Source: Leptospira kmetyi serovar Malaysia str. Bejo-Iso9 (lineage in GTDB: Bacteria > Spirochaetota > Leptospiria > Leptospirales > Leptospiraceae). Taken from it: a stretch of 64,000 nt of DNA. The notes under the pieces were generated by a model. The model made no database searches, had not been told where the DNA came from, and worked only from the letters and a program-made list of their open reading frames with translations. The position numbers and the translations under genes are program-made. Location of the stretch: NCBI RefSeq assembly GCF_000243735.2, contig NZ_AHMP02000003.1:1141001-1205000 (forward strand), given 5' to 3'. This document shows positions 9,341 through 18,419 of the stretch, piece after piece. How positions within the stretch are numbered: position 1 is the stretch's first letter; every line of letters starts with the position of its first letter.

Positions 9341-10390
9341 TTAACGAATCATCTCCGGAAGAATTAAAACATCTTCAGGAATGTTCACAGCAGCGATTTT
9401 ACCTATCAATTTAGGCAAATCATAACTCGCGAATCCGGTTCCGGGTCCTTTGAATGAAAGCATCGATTCTTCGATCTTACTTCCTTCTTTAATCGAAACT
9501 TTCGTAGCAATGGAGATTCGTTGTTGATCGCGTTTCACTTTTTCTTCGGGTAAAAGCGTCTTAACTCCGTTGCCCATCATTTTATCAATATTCCGAATCG
9601 CTAACACCAAAGTTTTTAAATCTTGTGGATTTAAAGAAATTTTATGATCAAATCCCATCATATTATTATCGAGCGTGACGTGTCTTTCTACAATACAAGC
9701 TCCCCTTGCAACAGCAGCGATCGTAGCTTGATTATTTGCCGTATATTCTTCATGACCTGAATATCCAACCGGAACTCCATATCTCTCTTTTAAAAAATCA
9801 ATCAGTTTCAAATTAACAAGCTCTAATGGAGTCGGGTAAGCGGAAACACAGTGAAGCAGAGCAAATGGACAACCTGCCTCTTTAACGATCGCAACAGTAC
9901 GATCCAACTCTTCTAAAGTTGACATTCCGGTCGAAATTATTAAAGGTTTTTTGCTTTTTGCTATGGCTTTAATCAGTGGTATAAAGGTTAAATTGTGGCT
10001 TGCACTTTTCACAACCTCGATATTCAACTTTTCAACCGTTTTAGCGGATTCTAAATCAAACGGGGTTAGAAAAAAATGAATTTTTTTGGTCGCCGAATAT
10101 TCCTTTAGTTCAAGCAGTTCATCGTCCGTAAATTCTACATATTCTCGCACTTCACGGTATGTTTTGCCGAATTCGGGAAACCGATTATCGGGCGTGTCTA
10201 AGAACGAATTTATCGCTAAATTCTTTACATCGCGCTTCTGAAACTTAACCGCATCGCATCCGTTTTCAAAAGCAACATCAATTAGCTTTTTTGCAATTTC
10301 CATAGAACCGTTATGGTTCAATCCAATTTCTGCAATGATAAATGTCGGCTTACCTTCGCCGACCTCTCGATCAAACAATTTTATATACAT
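9341..10390 (-). CDS. Nonulosonic acid synthase (NeuB/LegI family)
   Basis: 349 aa. It condenses a 6-deoxy or N-acetylated hexose with phosphoenolpyruvate to form a nonulosonic acid (sialic, legionaminic or pseudaminic type). Seen: FIIAEIGLNHNGSMEIAKKLI, DAVKFQKRD, KSASHNLTFIPLI, the barrel stretch IISTGMSTLEELD, LLHCVSAYPTP, GYSGHE, and a C-terminal SAF/antifreeze-like domain from about residue 290. With legB and legC in the same operon a legionaminic-type product is most likely. The start ATG at 10388-10390 follows a 44-bp gap from the epimerase gene. The GT2 gene begins 4 bp past its stop. Confidence 0.88.
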   Translation of the reverse strand: MYIKLFDREVGEGKPTFIIAEIGLNHNGSMEIAKKLIDVAFENGCDAVKFQKRDVKNLAINSFLDTPDNRFPEFGKTYREVREYVEFTDDELLELKEYSATKKIHFFLTPFDLESAKTVEKLNIEVVKSASHNLTFIPLIKAIAKSKKPLIISTGMSTLEELDRTVAIVKEAGCPFALLHCVSAYPTPLELVNLKLIDFLKERYGVPVGYSGHEEYTANNQATIAAVARGACIVERHVTLDNNMMGFDHKISLNPQDLKTLVLAIRNIDKMMGNGVKTLLPEEKVKRDQQRISIATKVSIKEGSKIEESMLSFKGPGTGFASYDLPKLIGKIAAVNIPEDVLILPEMIR

Positions 10391-10434
10391 TTACTTTACC
10401 GAATCTTAAAAAATACTATAGAAAATAATCACTT

Positions 10435-11487
10435 TTAAACCTTATAAAAGGATTTAAACCAACTCACAAACTCCGCGATGCCTTCACGTACAGGCGTATC
10501 CGGATTATAGTTAAAATCTCTTTTTAAATCACTAACGTCAGCCCAAGTTGCGACGACATCACCCTTTTGCATGGGTAAATAGTTGATAATCGCTTTTTTA
10601 CCAGCGGCATGTTCAATTGCCTCAATAAAGTCCATCAACTTAACAGAACAAGAATTGCCAATATTATAAATTTTGTATGGAGCGACAGAAGAATTAGCTG
10701 CGGGTTCATCAGAAGACCAGTTATCATCCGATTTAGCCGGTGAATCAATTACTTTAACGATTCCTTCGACCAGGTCATCAACGTATGTAAAATCTCGCTG
10801 TAAATTACCGTCATTATATACGTCGATGGGTTTCCCCTCGAGAATAGCTTTTGTAAATAAAAAGATCGCCATATCCGGCCTTCCCCATGGACCATAAACC
10901 GTAAAAAAACGGAGTCCCGTAGTCGGAATTTTATACAATTGACTGTATACATGAGCCATAAGCTCATTAGACTTTTTGCTTGCAGCATAGAGACTGACAG
11001 GGTGATCCGTATTTTGAGTTGTTCGGAAAGGCATCTGAGTATTGAGACCGTAAATGGAAGAACTTGATGCGTAAACCAAATGCCCAACTTCCGATTTTCT
11101 ACAGCTCTCTAAAATATTCAATGTTCCTATAATATTAGAATTAACGTAAGCATGCGGGTTCGTTAAGCTATAACGCACTCCGGCTTGTGCGCCGAGATGG
11201 CATACTCTTTCAAAGTTTTCATTCTTAAATAAGGTTTCCATTTTCTGCTGATCCGATAAATCAGCTTTGATGAATCGAAAATTCTTATTTTTTCTGCTTT
11301 TTATTTCTTTTTCAACGCCGACAACTTGAATATCTATTCCCAATTCGTTCAGTCTCGCGAGCTTTAAATTCACGTCGTAGTAATCGTTGAGATTATCAAG
11401 CCCCACAACTTCATGACCCGCTTGAATCATTTTTCGAACGGTGTGATAACCGATAAATCCAGCGGCGCCCGTAACTAAAAGTTTCAT
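10435..11487 (-). CDS. UDP-glucuronate 4-epimerase-like NAD-dependent epimerase
   Basis: 350-aa short-chain dehydrogenase/epimerase. Seen: NAD motif GAAGFIGY at 7-14, LDNLNDYYDVNLKLARL, YASSSSIYGLN, YAASKK, and FFTVYGPWGRPDMAIFLFT followed by DVYNDGNLQRDFTYVDD. This combination is the hallmark of the UDP-GlcA 4-epimerase (CapI/LpsL-type) clade and would supply UDP-galacturonic acid for the O-antigen. Length and motifs are complete. It lies 7 bp after the ABC transporter start codon region in transcription order and 44 bp before the NeuB-type synthase gene. AT-rich composition. A closely related hexose 4-epimerase specificity cannot be excluded. Confidence 0.87.
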   Translation of the reverse strand: MKLLVTGAAGFIGYHTVRKMIQAGHEVVGLDNLNDYYDVNLKLARLNELGIDIQVVGVEKEIKSRKNKNFRFIKADLSDQQKMETLFKNENFERVCHLGAQAGVRYSLTNPHAYVNSNIIGTLNILESCRKSEVGHLVYASSSSIYGLNTQMPFRTTQNTDHPVSLYAASKKSNELMAHVYSQLYKIPTTGLRFFTVYGPWGRPDMAIFLFTKAILEGKPIDVYNDGNLQRDFTYVDDLVEGIVKVIDSPAKSDDNWSSDEPAANSSVAPYKIYNIGNSCSVKLMDFIEAIEHAAGKKAIINYLPMQKGDVVATWADVSDLKRDFNYNPDTPVREGIAEFVSWFKSFYKV

Positions 11488-11494
11488 AATTCGA

Positions 11495-13279
11495 TCAATA
11501 CTGCTCGGAAGAATTTGAAAATAAATTTTCGAATTTGCCGGACCTTCCTATTTTTCCTGCATTCAGCTCTATGATTTGATCGCAGTTCTTAACTGTAGAA
11601 AGCCTATGTGCGATCATCAAAATAGTAAGATCCTTACCCAGACCATCAATAGATTCCATAACGGATCTTTCGGTTTCGTTATCCAACGCGCTTGTTGCCT
11701 CATCAAAAATGATCACCGAAGCGTCTTTATATAAAGCTCTCGCTATTCCAATTCGTTGCCGCTGTCCTCCGGACAAACGAGCCCCTCGCTCTCCAACGAG
11801 AGTATCATACCCGTCTTTCAAACTTTCAATATGTTCTGCGATCTTTGCACTTTTCGCAGCCCGTTTCACTTTTTCAATATCAATGCGTTCGCGGGGAATC
11901 CCTAAAGCGATATTTTCAAGAATTGTATTATCCGATAAAAAAATACTTTGCGGTACATTCGCGATCGATGCTTGCCAAGACCGTATATTTTCTTCACTCA
12001 ATAAAGTTTCGTCCAAGAAAATTCGACCCGATGAAGGTTCCAAAAGTCCCATAATCAAATCTAATAATGTACTTTTGCCACTTCCCGTTTGCCCAATGAT
12101 ACCGATTCTCGAACCTTTAGGCACGGTTATCGTTATATTCTTTAGAATGTATGGTCCGTCTGAATGATATTGAAATGATAGATTGTCGATCACTAATCGT
12201 TCGTTAAATGAAATTGATTTCGGTTGCGGCAAAAATGCGTAAGCAGGTAGAGGTTGCTCTAAAAGCTGAACCACATCTTGCAATGTGCCTTTGGATCCTT
12301 TTACCATAGCCCACCCTTGATAGGCTTGTTGAAGAATTGGCAGAAGCCTCTGAGCTCCCAAAGCAAGAGCTCCCAAAAACGGCAAAGAAGATTGAAGCCC
12401 GCCATTTTTTAAAAATATAGAATATGCTAAGATTGCAAAGAATACCATCCCCATCGCTTCAACGACGTATTTCGGACTTGCCGATGTGAAAGAAGAAATC
12501 GCCGAAGCTTTTCTAAGTTTCTCATCCGATTCTTTAAAAATTTCGGTGTAGAATTTTTGATTCCCGTTTAATAAAATATCGCGAATTCCTCCAAGACCAT
12601 CCTGCAATAACTTTAAAACATGCGAATGTTCTTTCGTCTCTATATGACTATTTCTTGCAAGTTGGTTACGAACAAAAAAAGCAAAAATGAAATAAAATCC
12701 GCCGAAAGTAATCATGATCGTACCTAAAAGAATCGGATTCAATTGAACTAAAAAGAACAAAACCGAAATCACGATAAATACGGAGCTGATAATTTGGACA
12801 ATCGGTAATATAATGGACCCGATCATTCTCTTCGCTTTAATCAGAATACCGGAGACGACCTCACTGCTATTTCGATCAAGATGAACTCGATAAGGTTGAT
12901 AGAGAGTCTTTTGGTATATTTTCGAGCTTAAGTCAGTTCCGGCAGCGAAGGACAATCGATTACTAACCCAAAGAAGCAGGAGCCTCATTCCCCCTGCAAT
13001 TAGCGAAGATACAATGAACACAATCGTGGTTGCAAGAATCAAATCGTTTGTATGTGATATATTCGAAAGCGATAATAAAGGTTTTATCGATTCAATTTCA
13101 AATATTTTTTCCGGCATGGTAAGGGCGCTTAAGAATGGCAACACGGCACCGATGCTAAATACTTCCATAAAAGAAGCAAAACCGATTAGAAAAATTAAAA
13201 GAATAAATTGTTTTTTACGTACAAGGGAAAAATTATCCCAAAGACTTTTAAGCAAAGTAGTTGTTTTAGGTTCAGACAT
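11495..13279 (-). CDS. PglK/MsbA-like ABC transporter, polysaccharide flippase
   Basis: 594-aa half transporter. An N-terminal membrane domain of about six helices (residues 20-310) is followed by an ATPase with Walker [15 protein letters not shown], signature [15 protein letters not shown], Walker [13 protein letters not shown] and the H-loop AHRLST. The closest family resemblance is PglK/WlaB, which flips lipid-linked oligosaccharide across the inner membrane, so O-unit export is the likely job; Wzx is not seen in this window. I take the ATG at 13277-13279 (MSEPKTTT). A TTG six codons upstream would start 10 bp after the fcl stop. Neither has a clear ribosome site. Confidence 0.88.
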   Translation of the reverse strand: MSEPKTTTLLKSLWDNFSLVRKKQFILLIFLIGFASFMEVFSIGAVLPFLSALTMPEKIFEIESIKPLLSLSNISHTNDLILATTIVFIVSSLIAGGMRLLLLWVSNRLSFAAGTDLSSKIYQKTLYQPYRVHLDRNSSEVVSGILIKAKRMIGSIILPIVQIISSVFIVISVLFFLVQLNPILLGTIMITFGGFYFIFAFFVRNQLARNSHIETKEHSHVLKLLQDGLGGIRDILLNGNQKFYTEIFKESDEKLRKASAISSFTSASPKYVVEAMGMVFFAILAYSIFLKNGGLQSSLPFLGALALGAQRLLPILQQAYQGWAMVKGSKGTLQDVVQLLEQPLPAYAFLPQPKSISFNERLVIDNLSFQYHSDGPYILKNITITVPKGSRIGIIGQTGSGKSTLLDLIMGLLEPSSGRIFLDETLLSEENIRSWQASIANVPQSIFLSDNTILENIALGIPRERIDIEKVKRAAKSAKIAEHIESLKDGYDTLVGERGARLSGGQRQRIGIARALYKDASVIIFDEATSALDNETERSVMESIDGLGKDLTILMIAHRLSTVKNCDQIIELNAGKIGRSGKFENLFSNSSEQY

Positions 13280-13307
13280 AAAAGATTTAAAATGCAAGGC
13301 TTTATGA

Positions 13308-14252
<945 letters not shown>

Positions 14253-14254
14253 CG

Positions 14255-14575
14255 CTATTCTTCCCCGACTTCCTTCTTCAACTCTTCGATCTCTTTGCGA
14301 ATCTGTTCGTACTCCTGCATCTTCACTTTCAGATAACGTACTGTGATACGAGCCTTCTCTTCGATTCCCATCGGAGTTAAGAAGTATGCGTACGCGAGTT
14401 TGTTTTTACTGTTCTTAAAGTTCTTGGCCTTGATCCAACCCTTGTCCATCAAAGCCTTGAGACAATAGTTCACTTTCCCCAAACTAATCCCTAATATCTC
14501 CGAGATTTCTCTCTGATTGACTTCGGGGTTTTCTTCCAAGATTCTCAGAAGTTTGTGTCTTAACGCGTCATCCAT
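14255..14575 (-). CDS. MarR/EPS-associated winged-helix regulator of the O-antigen operon
   Basis: 106 aa from the ATG at 14573-14575 ([17 protein letters not shown]). A longer open frame reaches 14695, but its extra 40 residues precede a clean family start, and the predicted transcription start lies inside that extension. Residues 5-80 form a winged helix ([22 protein letters not shown], wing near [10 protein letters not shown]) and the C-terminus [18 protein letters not shown] is a coiled coil. This is the MarR-like family associated with exopolysaccharide loci (TIGR04176 type). It is first in the operon, 2 bp before fcl. A 17-bp palindrome upstream of its promoter suggests autoregulation. 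Its effector is unknown. Confidence 0.85.
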   Translation of the reverse strand: MDDALRHKLLRILEENPEVNQREISEILGISLGKVNYCLKALMDKGWIKAKNFKNSKNKLAYAYFLTPMGIEEKARITVRYLKVKMQEYEQIRKEIEELKKEVGEE

Positions 14576-14680
14576 AGGAACACCAAAAAAAGAAGGAGGA
14601 GATTCGAGAAAAACGGAATCGAACGGAAACTTTAGGCATAGCTTCGCCGGGTCAATCCCAGAATTGGAAATTCTTGATTC

Positions 14681-14709
14681 ATAAAAAGACCGCAAAGGCC
14701 TTCTGTCAA
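14681..14709 (-). promoter_or_regulatory. Predicted sigma-70 promoter of the O-antigen operon
   Basis: On the minus strand TTGACA (14709-14704) and TTTTAT (14686-14681) are separated by exactly 17 bases. This gives a consensus -35 and a fair -10. Transcription would begin near 14674 and leave a leader of about 100 bases before the regulator ATG at 14575. I see no other comparable pair between 14576 and 14736. Confidence 0.6.
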
Positions 14710-14716
14710 GAAAATT

Positions 14717-14733
14717 TGTTCAACTCTTGAACA
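14717..14733. promoter_or_regulatory. Candidate operator palindrome (TGTTCAA-CTC-TTGAACA)
   Basis: A perfect inverted repeat with 7-bp arms and a 3-bp centre lies 7 bp upstream of the -35 box of the O-antigen operon promoter. The size and symmetry fit a winged-helix dimer site, and the first gene of the operon encodes such a regulator. The link is inferred from position. Confidence 0.5.
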
Positions 14734-14736
14734 GAC

Positions 14737-14771
14737 AAACCGCTTAGAAATTCCCTATTTCTAAGCGGTTT
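14737..14771. repeat. Perfect 15-bp inverted repeat (hairpin), possible terminator
   Basis: The arms at 14737-14751 and 14757-14771 are perfectly complementary around a 5-base loop. Only four T follow on the plus strand and none on the minus strand, so it is a poor intrinsic terminator. It sits next to the candidate operator and overlaps the stop of a small minus-strand frame. It may insulate the O-antigen promoter from upstream transcription. Confidence 0.5.
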
Positions 14772-15075
14772 TAAGCAGGTTATGTTTTAGGAAGAATTCT
14801 TCCCGAGCGCAAATGTTCCGAATCGCAAAGGCGAAATTCTCGGGAGCTGCAGATTCCAAAACCGATGAATTCGAAGAAGTCCAAGAAACCGAAAACGAAT
14901 TTGGACAAAGTTTACGAACACGAGACAATGAAGATCGCGACACGAAAAGGAGCGCGGTTCTTTCTTGCATCATTCTGATTCTCTTCTTCGCTTCGCGATA
15001 AAAATCGGAAACGATCCGCGACGGATTCGATCGAAACGTCAAGATCCAAGACGAAGCGAGTTCGATCACTTTCAT
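14761..15075 (-). CDS. Doubtful small hypothetical protein
   Basis: A 104-codon frame from an ATG at 15073-15075. The residues 'AAGAGG' lie 13 bases upstream, which is a distant ribosome site. The third codon positions are C/G-biased like backbone genes. The product is basic and serine-rich, with no recognised motif, signal peptide or membrane segment. Its stop lies in the right arm of a perfect hairpin. It could be a genuine Leptospira-specific gene or a chance frame in the region between the histone-like gene and the O-antigen promoter. Confidence 0.3.
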   Translation of the reverse strand: MKVIELASSWILTFRSNPSRIVSDFYREAKKRIRMMQERTALLFVSRSSLSRVRKLCPNSFSVSWTSSNSSVLESAAPENFAFAIRNICAREEFFLKHNLLKTA

Positions 15076-15242
15076 TCTATATAAGAAACCTCTTAATTCC
15101 TAAATCCGACTTTCATCGTTAGAGCATTCATTCTAAGTTAGGAGATCATTTTAAACCTCGTTTCAGTTTTTTCTTGCATAAAGAATTCTTCGAACAAACT
15201 ATATCCAATTTCTGCCCCGTAATTTCAGGAGATTCTAACAAT

Positions 15243-15848
15243 ATGGCCGATTCCTCTATAGTCCAAAAATTGGACGCAAGGCTTATCGAAGACGGTATTC
15301 TCGATAAAGCTTTCGAAGAAGATTATTCACTCGTTCACCAAAAACTCAACGAAGAGTTTCGCAAGACCGGTAGATCCGCTCAACCCGAATCGAACTTCGA
15401 ACTCGGAGATAAAATTCTCAGAGAATGGCTTCACGGTCTCGCCCGCCAAGGAGCTTCTCAGGATAAACTCACGAGTTATCTGCGTTGCGGACTCGCTCAT
15501 CTTTCGTACGACTACATCGAATCCGCAAACGAAGGAATGGAAACTTCCGATATCGACGAGCTGATCGGTCGCGCCTTGGTTTCATTTAAGAATCGCGATT
15601 TTGAAAAATCATTCTTCCGTTTGAACGACGGAGATAAGGCCGTTGTTGAAAAGGTCGCCGCAAAGAAAAAAGCGGCCGTGAAGAAAGCCGCTAAGAAAAA
15701 GGCCGCGAAAAAGAAAGTGGCGAAGAAAAAAGCCACCAAGAAAAAGACCGCGAAGAAGAAGGTAGCGAAGAAAAAAGCTCCGAAAAAAACAGCCAAAAAG
15801 AAAACGGCTAAAAAGAAAACTTCCAAGAAAAAAGCGAAAAAGAGATAA
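15243..15848 (+). CDS. Histone H1-like lysine-rich protein
   Basis: 201 aa from the ATG at 15243, chosen because AGGAG lies eleven bases upstream; the frame is open further 5' but without support. Residues 1 to about 135 are acidic and helical with no motif I recognise. From about residue 137 the chain becomes an almost pure Lys/Ala tail made of AKKK, AAKKK, TAKKK and VAKKK units to the end, as in eukaryotic H1 and bacterial Hc1/AlgP tails. It probably binds DNA or RNA through the tail. It is monocistronic, divergent from the O-antigen operon, and followed by a long hairpin. A second Lys/Ala-rich tail occurs in the FYDLN gene at 40 kb. Confidence 0.8.
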   Translation: MADSSIVQKLDARLIEDGILDKAFEEDYSLVHQKLNEEFRKTGRSAQPESNFELGDKILREWLHGLARQGASQDKLTSYLRCGLAHLSYDYIESANEGMETSDIDELIGRALVSFKNRDFEKSFFRLNDGDKAVVEKVAAKKKAAVKKAAKKKAAKKKVAKKKATKKKTAKKKVAKKKAPKKTAKKKTAKKKTSKKKAKKR

Positions 15849-15888
15849 GAAGACGCCTAACAACGTTTCAACTTTTTCGTTCTTCCAA

Positions 15889-15939
15889 AAAACACCTTGA
15901 GGTTTTGGTCTTTGCGGACAAAAAAACCTCGGGTGTTTT
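15889..15939 (+). terminator. Long imperfect hairpin after the histone-like gene
   Basis: AAAACACC-tt-GAGGTTTT pairs with AAAACCTC-g-GGTGTTTT across a loop of about 16 bases, giving 16 paired bases with a small bulge. The T run is part of the stem rather than a separate tail. It lies 40 bp past the stop at 15848 and 80 bp before the end of the convergent gene, so it could act on both strands. Confidence 0.5.
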
Positions 15940-16018
15940 CGATACCGGCCCCGACTTCCCTTCTCTCCCGACCCGACCTTCCCCGAAAAATAAAAATGCG
16001 ATTAAAATTTCCGGAATA

Positions 16019-16780
16019 TTAGGAAAGAATCATACGTTTTTTCAATTCTTCCCGAGAAGAAGGTTCCAAAACGTAACGTTCCAAGGCTTCCGCGACCATC
16101 GGAGAGGAAAGATTGTAGTTTTCGGTTAGGATCATAAAATGAGCGCCGATCCAACGTTCACTCGAAAGGATTTCTTCCACTGCCTTGTTTTGAAATTCTT
16201 CCGGATCGGTTTTGATTCTATCCAAGGATTTGATCCACAGATATAACGCGGAGTTTCCGCTGTAATCTCCCGCGCGAATCTCCGCGATTTCGTCCCAAGG
16301 AAGAGTAACGTTCCATCGTTTTCTACCGATCGTAAATCCTTCGGAATCGAATCGAATAAAGCCGACCGGTATTTTTCCGAGAGCGATCATCAAAACCAAC
16401 ACGATTCCGGTTCCGCAGATCAAACCCGCCAACACTCGAAAAACGAACGGATATTCCGTGCCGAATAAAAGAAGAACGGCCCCGACGACAAACAACGAAA
16501 CCGCCATGAGTAGAATTCTCAACCGAGAAGGTCGGATCTCAACCCCGCCGATCACGTGAACGGAAAGACTTTGAAATCGACTGTCCCTCAGTTTACGAAA
16601 CACGGTCCGAATCGCGATTCCCGCGCAAAGTCCGAAGAACGCAAGCGTTACGATTCCGACCTTGGGATTTCGGGGAAGAACCACGATTCCCGCGACGACA
16701 AAGGCAAGGCCGATCGCAACGAGAATCCAATCTCGAAGACTCGGTTTGAGTTCACGATACGTTGGGTTGAAATCTTTCAT
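16019..16780 (-). CDS. Membrane protein with PH-like cytoplasmic domain, unknown function
   Basis: 253 aa from the ATG at 16778-16780; a TTG twelve codons upstream is the alternative and neither has a strong ribosome site. There are four hydrophobic helices in two pairs (residues about 15-55 and 90-145). A C-terminal soluble domain (about 150-253) contains FDSEGFTIGRKRWNVTLPWDEIAEIRAG, the pattern seen in bacterial PH-like membrane proteins such as the STM3941 type. I do not recognise a specific function. It lies 77 bp upstream (by transcription order, downstream) of the next hypothetical gene, so the two could be cotranscribed. Confidence 0.7.
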   Translation of the reverse strand: MKDFNPTYRELKPSLRDWILVAIGLAFVVAGIVVLPRNPKVGIVTLAFFGLCAGIAIRTVFRKLRDSRFQSLSVHVIGGVEIRPSRLRILLMAVSLFVVGAVLLLFGTEYPFVFRVLAGLICGTGIVLVLMIALGKIPVGFIRFDSEGFTIGRKRWNVTLPWDEIAEIRAGDYSGNSALYLWIKSLDRIKTDPEEFQNKAVEEILSSERWIGAHFMILTENYNLSSPMVAEALERYVLEPSSREELKKRMILS

Positions 16781-16857
16781 ATGAGTTTGTTTCAGCCGAG
16801 AATTCGTTTTATACAACCGGGAAACTCGGCGCAGTTTTCACAAAAAAATCGCCGCGT

Positions 16858-17382
16858 TCACCATTTGATTTCGTATTCGCAGATCGGCGCACCCGCTTTA
16901 AGAACGACGGAGCCGTTGGAAGCGTTGAACATTTCCAAGATTCCTTCGAAAACTCCCTGCATAAATATATCCGGATATCCGACGGAAGGAGCTTGTACGA
17001 TCACGTGCCCTTCTTCTTTTTTGATGAACTTTCTCGGCAAAACCTCGACACCCTTGTGGCTGAACAAAAATCCTTCCGCTTCGAATAAGATACAATCCAG
17101 CGGGGTTTTGACTTCGGGAGGAATTCCGACCGTTCTTTTGATCGTGGGATAAACCTGTTTGCCCAAGGTGATGAGCGCTTTTTGTTTGCTTACGGACGCT
17201 TTGACGTATTCGTTCATAAAGTTTATGTAATATTCGCATTCATACCAACCTTCGGGCTCCAATTCATTGTAATTTTTTCCGGTCGCTTTAAGCAACGTCG
17301 CGTTCGCTTGTTCTCGAGCGTCCTTATAAATTCCCATCAAACCTCCGATGAGCGTGATGAATTTCCCTCTAACCTGTGCCAT
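16858..17382 (-). CDS. Hypothetical cytosolic protein, possible V4R/heme-NO-binding-like fold
   Basis: 174 aa with GGAG seven bases before the ATG at 17380-17382. No signal peptide or membrane segment. The pattern EGWYECEYYINFMNEYVK, QVYPTIKR and a C-terminal LKAGAPICEYEIKW resembles the ligand-binding V4R or HNOB-like proteins, whose last strand ends in 'CEYEI.W'. I put this forward as a fold suggestion only. There are just two cysteines (in ECEYY and PICEYEI) plus one in LDCILFE. It precedes the membrane protein gene and may form an operon with it. Confidence 0.65.
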   Translation of the reverse strand: MAQVRGKFITLIGGLMGIYKDAREQANATLLKATGKNYNELEPEGWYECEYYINFMNEYVKASVSKQKALITLGKQVYPTIKRTVGIPPEVKTPLDCILFEAEGFLFSHKGVEVLPRKFIKKEEGHVIVQAPSVGYPDIFMQGVFEGILEMFNASNGSVVLKAGAPICEYEIKW

Positions 17383-17831
17383 ATCAAAACTCCGCTGTTT
17401 AAAAGTGATTCACAAACGCGAAAGAAAAGAATGGAGAATCCAAACGCGCCCGTGTTTTCAGGAATGCTTTTCGGAAGTAAAAGATAGGAGCAAGCGAAAA
17501 CTTACAATTGGCCGTTCAAACGAATGAAACGAATTGTTTTAAACCAAAGTGAAAATCAAAGCAAAGAATCAAGAATACGAAATCGAATCCAAAATTTGAC
17601 ACAAAACCGAAATCTTTGGCCCGAGCGAATCTTGGTCGTTTGACACAAAAACATTCCTTGAAAAAATCAAAAAATAAGACTCACCTTTCTACAAAAATTC
17701 AATTTTTGGAATATTCAATTTTTAGAAACAATCCGAAATGAATTCGGATATGTTTTTGGGATTGTAGAGGATTTTTCCCGGAAACGACCTGAGGTTACTT
17801 CCTCAAGAAACGCCTTCCTTTTAAAAGAAGA
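17383..17831. other. Intergenic region with repeated TTTGACACAAAA
   Basis: No gene is supported here. It holds two identical 12-mers TTTGACACAAAA at 17595-17606 and 17639-17650, whose starts are 44 bp apart (about four helical turns). It also holds two copies of ATTCAATTTTT(A/G)GA near 17697-17726, and a 7-bp-arm hairpin (ATCCGAA..TTCGGAT, about 17730-17750) that could end transcription of the minus-strand gene at 17832. The whole stretch is AT-rich. It contains the promoter region of the gene starting at 17382. Confidence 0.5.
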
Positions 17832-18419
17832 TCAATCGTTCAGTCCCTTGCCTTTGAAGATCTGTTGCATCGATTTTTCGATTCTGGATTCTCTGGTTTT
17901 GGATTGTTTCGGAGCCGCAAAATGAAGAAGATAGGCCCTTTGTCTTCCGGGGGTCAAGGCCTCGAAAGCGGTTTTCAATTCGGGGATTTCATCCAATTTG
18001 TTTTGAAATTCTTCCGGAATTTTGAATTGATCGGTCTTTTTAAAAGCCACTTTCTGACCGGACTTTTCGATCTCGATCGCTTCTTGGATATAAGATTTCA
18101 AAACCGATTTCATCTTCTTAATCTCTTTCACGTCGGTAAAACGAATCTGTCGAGCCGATTGAACGTTCTTTGTTTGTTGAACGAGAATTCCCTGCGGATC
18201 CTTCATCAAAGCGCCTTTGAAAAAAAGATAAGCGCAATATTCTTTGAATACATGGATGAGAACGACGTTGTTCTCCTCGAACGTGTAACAGGGACATCCC
18301 CATTTCAAATTCTCTTCGAGTTTGCAACCAAGAGCAATCTCCCTCATTTGAACCAGTTCTTTCTGCCAGTTTTTGTCCTTCTCGACATATTTATCAACTT
18401 TCGGATTTTTTTGAGCCAT
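17832..18419 (-). CDS. YdeI/OmpD-associated (DUF1801) family protein
   Basis: 195 aa from the ATG at 18417-18419 (MAQKNPKVDKYV); the open frame extends upstream but with an arginine-rich, unlikely leader. The N-terminal part is DUF1801-like (LKWGCPCYTFEENNVVLIHVFKEYCAYLFFKGALM, LVQQTKNVQSARQIRFTD). The C-terminal part is the YdeI 'bacteriocin protection' helix pair (LDEIPELKTAFEALTPGRQRAYLLHFAAPKQSKTRESRIEK). It is a cytosolic protein of unresolved biochemical role. It stands alone between two long intergenic regions. AGAGA nine bases upstream is a weak ribosome site. Confidence 0.85.
   Translation of the reverse strand: MAQKNPKVDKYVEKDKNWQKELVQMREIALGCKLEENLKWGCPCYTFEENNVVLIHVFKEYCAYLFFKGALMKDPQGILVQQTKNVQSARQIRFTDVKEIKKMKSVLKSYIQEAIEIEKSGQKVAFKKTDQFKIPEEFQNKLDEIPELKTAFEALTPGRQRAYLLHFAAPKQSKTRESRIEKSMQQIFKGKGLND

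Noticed and set aside
14737..14771. Rho-independent terminator on the minus strand
   Set aside because: The stem is perfect but no T run follows on the minus strand and only four T follow on the plus strand, so I list it as a repeat.
15512..15863. Phe/Leu/Ala-rich minus-strand frames opposite the histone-like gene
   Set aside because: They are the complement of a Lys/Ala repeat coding strand and look like membrane proteins only because of that.
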